From Verrucomicrobiaceae bacterium (lineage in GTDB: Bacteria > Verrucomicrobiota > Verrucomicrobiia > Verrucomicrobiales > Akkermansiaceae): 42,228 nucleotides of DNA. The stretch covers positions 1 to 42,228 of the forward strand of contig JAIXQS010000036.1 of the NCBI GenBank assembly GCA_027485615.1, in the 5' to 3' direction. Numbering within the stretch: the first letter of the stretch is position 1; each line of letters starts with the position of its first letter. The position numbers were made by a program, and so were the translations under genes. Shown here one piece after another: positions 40,786 to 42,228 of the stretch. The notes beneath the pieces were generated by a model. The model had not been told where the DNA came from and made no database searches. It saw only the letters and a program-made list of their open reading frames with translations.

Positions 40786-41903
40786 TTCGCCGTAGTCGAT
40801 AATTCCGAAACCCCGCACACTCGCTGTCCAGCGTGCTGGACCAGAAAGCCCATGATCCGTTCGATCGCGTGGGCCAGCGTGCCGTCGAGCTGCCCCTCCT
40901 CGCGCTCGAAATCTTCCGCACAGAAGTTCATTGACTGCAGCAGCCTCAAGGCTTCGGGCTTGATCCAATACATCGAGCCTCCCGGAAATCTTAGTATGAA
41001 TCGATCGGCCGCAATGCCAATCCTCCCGAGCGCGTCAGTGACCCTTGGTCGGTTCGGGCCCCACAGTTGCGGGTGTGCCATTAGATTTGAATCCGAAACC
41101 ACGGCTCCGATCTCAGGATCGGCCAAAAAGGCATCCAAAACCTCCCGAATTCGCTCACTGGAGGGAAGGATCCCCTGGATCAATTCGCTGCGCCAGCGAT
41201 CGCCATCCTCCAGATGCATGCTCTTTTTGGTGTGTAACTTGCAGACCGCGGCATAATTCGAAAAGATTCCGCTGTTGACCAGGTGGACAAAGGGAAAGAT
41301 GTCGCGGCCGTGATTGGGGAAACAAAGCACCTGCGCATTGGGGAAACAGGCATGGATGTCCGCCACCAAAGAGTCAAACCCCTCTCGCCGGATTACCGTG
41401 CAATAAAGATCGAAAGATTGGGGAATGTGGTGAAGCGCGGCGGCGATTTCTTCCCACAGCTCATAGTGGAAAACATGCACCACGACCGCCAGATCGCATT
41501 GTGTCTCTTGAACGAGAAGATTGGTTGCGCTGGGGATGGCCGCCAGATCGGCCGGTAGCGTGGTGGGATCCGGCGGAAACGGCGTAGCCCTCAGTTGTCG
41601 CGCTTTTCCAACCGTCAGGTAATGCCAAAGCGGTCGCTGGATTTCATCGGCTAGTTCAGGATTATTTGCGAGATAGGCGGTCGGTGAAAAATTAGGATTC
41701 GGCCACAGTCCTTGCGATTCCCCCCAAAGAATGTAGTGAGCGGTGGGGTGGAATTGAGCGGCCAGGTTTCTTGGACGCTGTGATTTGTAAAAAGAATGAT
41801 TTAGAGCTTCGTTTATTTCGATGCATCTCGCGTAACCAGTCATTTCGCGATTAATCAGGCATGACCTGACAAGGTGATAAATCGTTAGTAATTTGAAGTT
41901 CAT
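40779..41903 (-). CDS. RgpF-like rhamnan/polysaccharide synthesis protein
   Basis: A 374-residue protein from ATG 41903 (MNFKLLTIYH). After an N-terminal segment with HPTAHYILWGESQGLWPNPN and FSPTAYLANNPEL-type repeats (common in glycosyltransferases of surface polysaccharides) come DLAVVVHVFHYELWEEIAAA, CFPNHGRDIFPFVHLVNSGI, AVCKLHTKKS, SDSNLMAHPQLWGPN and FRFPGGSMYWIKPEAL-like sequence. The 'GRDIFPF' and 'KLHTKKS' motifs mark RgpF (rhamnan synthesis F, PF05045) proteins, which add rhamnose or other side sugars. The frame extends to 42059, but residues before the M at 41903 are not family-like. First gene of the minus-strand operon. Confidence 0.87.
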   Translation of the reverse strand: MNFKLLTIYHLVRSCLINREMTGYARCIEINEALNHSFYKSQRPRNLAAQFHPTAHYILWGESQGLWPNPNFSPTAYLANNPELADEIQRPLWHYLTVGKARQLRATPFPPDPTTLPADLAAIPSATNLLVQETQCDLAVVVHVFHYELWEEIAAALHHIPQSFDLYCTVIRREGFDSLVADIHACFPNAQVLCFPNHGRDIFPFVHLVNSGIFSNYAAVCKLHTKKSMHLEDGDRWRSELIQGILPSSERIREVLDAFLADPEIGAVVSDSNLMAHPQLWGPNRPRVTDALGRIGIAADRFILRFPGGSMYWIKPEALRLLQSMNFCAEDFEREEGQLDGTLAHAIERIMGFLVQHAGQRVCGVSELSTTAKC

Positions 41904-42036
41904 CTCATGGATTAAAGGAATTTGTAAGAGTCCCCTGTAGCGGAACAGATTGAAATTAGAGTTTCGGGTTACTACAAAGCAAACGAAACGATGAAAAATC
42001 CAGCTGGCCGCCGTCAGAAAAAGTGGTCCATGTTGA

Positions 42037-42228
42037 GTGAGAGGATTTGTTACAACCAAATCCTACAAAAATGAACCGACAAAAAAGACACAAGCCGAAG
42101 AAATCATCCTCCTCCTGCGTGAATGTGACGCGAGTCACCTGAGCCAAGAACAGTTCTGCCAGCAGAAGCAGATCTCGGTAGCCACGCTGCACCGCTGGCG
42201 CAAAAAATTCGGGATGATGGACGTGGAA
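42037..42228 (+). CDS. IS3-family transposase OrfA, runs off the right edge
   Basis: A partial frame from a GTG at 42037: TKKTQAEEIILLLRECDASH then LSQEQFCQQKQISVATLHRW-RKKFGMMDVE. 'EEII.LLRE.....E.C....IS..T...W..K.G.M.V' is the helix-turn-helix OrfA of IS3 elements. An ATG at 42071 opens a different frame that reads MNRQKRHKP, also like an OrfA start, so one base may have been lost between the two frames near 42097. The DNA before it (42005-42030, TGGCCGCCGTCAGAAAAAGT...) may be the left terminal repeat. Confidence 0.6.
   Translation, partial: MRGFVTTKSYKNEPTKKTQAEEIILLLRECDASHLSQEQFCQQKQISVATLHRWRKKFGMMDVE

Noticed and set aside
1..42228. CRISPR array
   Set aside because: No evenly spaced direct repeats of 20-40 bases with unique spacers were seen, and no cas-like genes are present.

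Overview
The window looks like chromosomal DNA of a Verrucomicrobiota bacterium (Luteolibacter/Akkermansiaceae-like by general character). The lineage call is inferred from protein types: a PEP-CTERM protein, a free-standing type IV pseudopilin, a large PVC-type protein joining an SGNH domain, a dehydrogenase-like propeller and a CxxCH cytochrome, GH78 and GH99/WbsX-like enzymes, and DUF433/DUF5615 and TIGR02574-type toxin-antitoxin genes. Most of the window is GC-rich; the stretch around 32.5-37 kb is visibly more AT-rich.

Region 1 (1-990) is a scar: the 3' end of a large surface-protein gene loses its conserved end exactly where a tRNA 3'-end fragment begins, followed by a remnant of an ISL3-type transposase. 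Region 2 (1006-11208) is a glycan-use locus: AraC regulator, PEP-CTERM protein, pseudopilin, two neighbouring GH99/WbsX-like enzymes, a convergent GH78-type rhamnosidase and a GPH-family sugar symporter. Region 3 (11.4-21.8 kb) is housekeeping with interleaved toxin-antitoxin genes: SirB1-like protein, tRNA-Lys, parB, gluQRS translationally coupled to a DUF433/DUF5615 pair, nuoL, avtA, a MalY-type lyase, a Phd/RelE-type pair and fmt. Region 4 (22-28.8 kb) holds the PVC cytochrome protein, which lies between fmt and a duplicated 5' fragment of fmt, then an orphan antitoxin, recN and an N-acetylmuramoyl-alanine amidase.

Region 5 (28987-34.5 kb) begins at tRNA-Leu(AAG) and reads as a decayed integrative island: a tyrosine recombinase whose reading frame starts inside the tRNA, a second broken copy of the recombinase 3' end 3.7 kb away, three diverged copies of the DNA that follows it, an IS3 orfA stub, a broken transaldolase gene, a second AraC regulator and small unknown proteins. 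Region 6 (34459-42 kb) is an AT-richer DUF2279 gene followed by a minus-strand capsule/surface-polysaccharide operon: RgpF-like protein, GT2 glycosyltransferase, a GT4 fused to the C-terminal Kdo-transferase module of KpsC, KpsS and a small membrane protein. The window ends in the first gene of another IS3-family element.

The most interesting items are the GT4-KpsC fusion, the three-copy recombinase-tail repeat at the tRNA-Leu island, the fmt duplication around the PVC cytochrome gene, the toxin-antitoxin/gluQRS coupling, and the broken gene/tRNA junction at the left edge. I did not find a CRISPR array, a phage structural module or a clear defence system.
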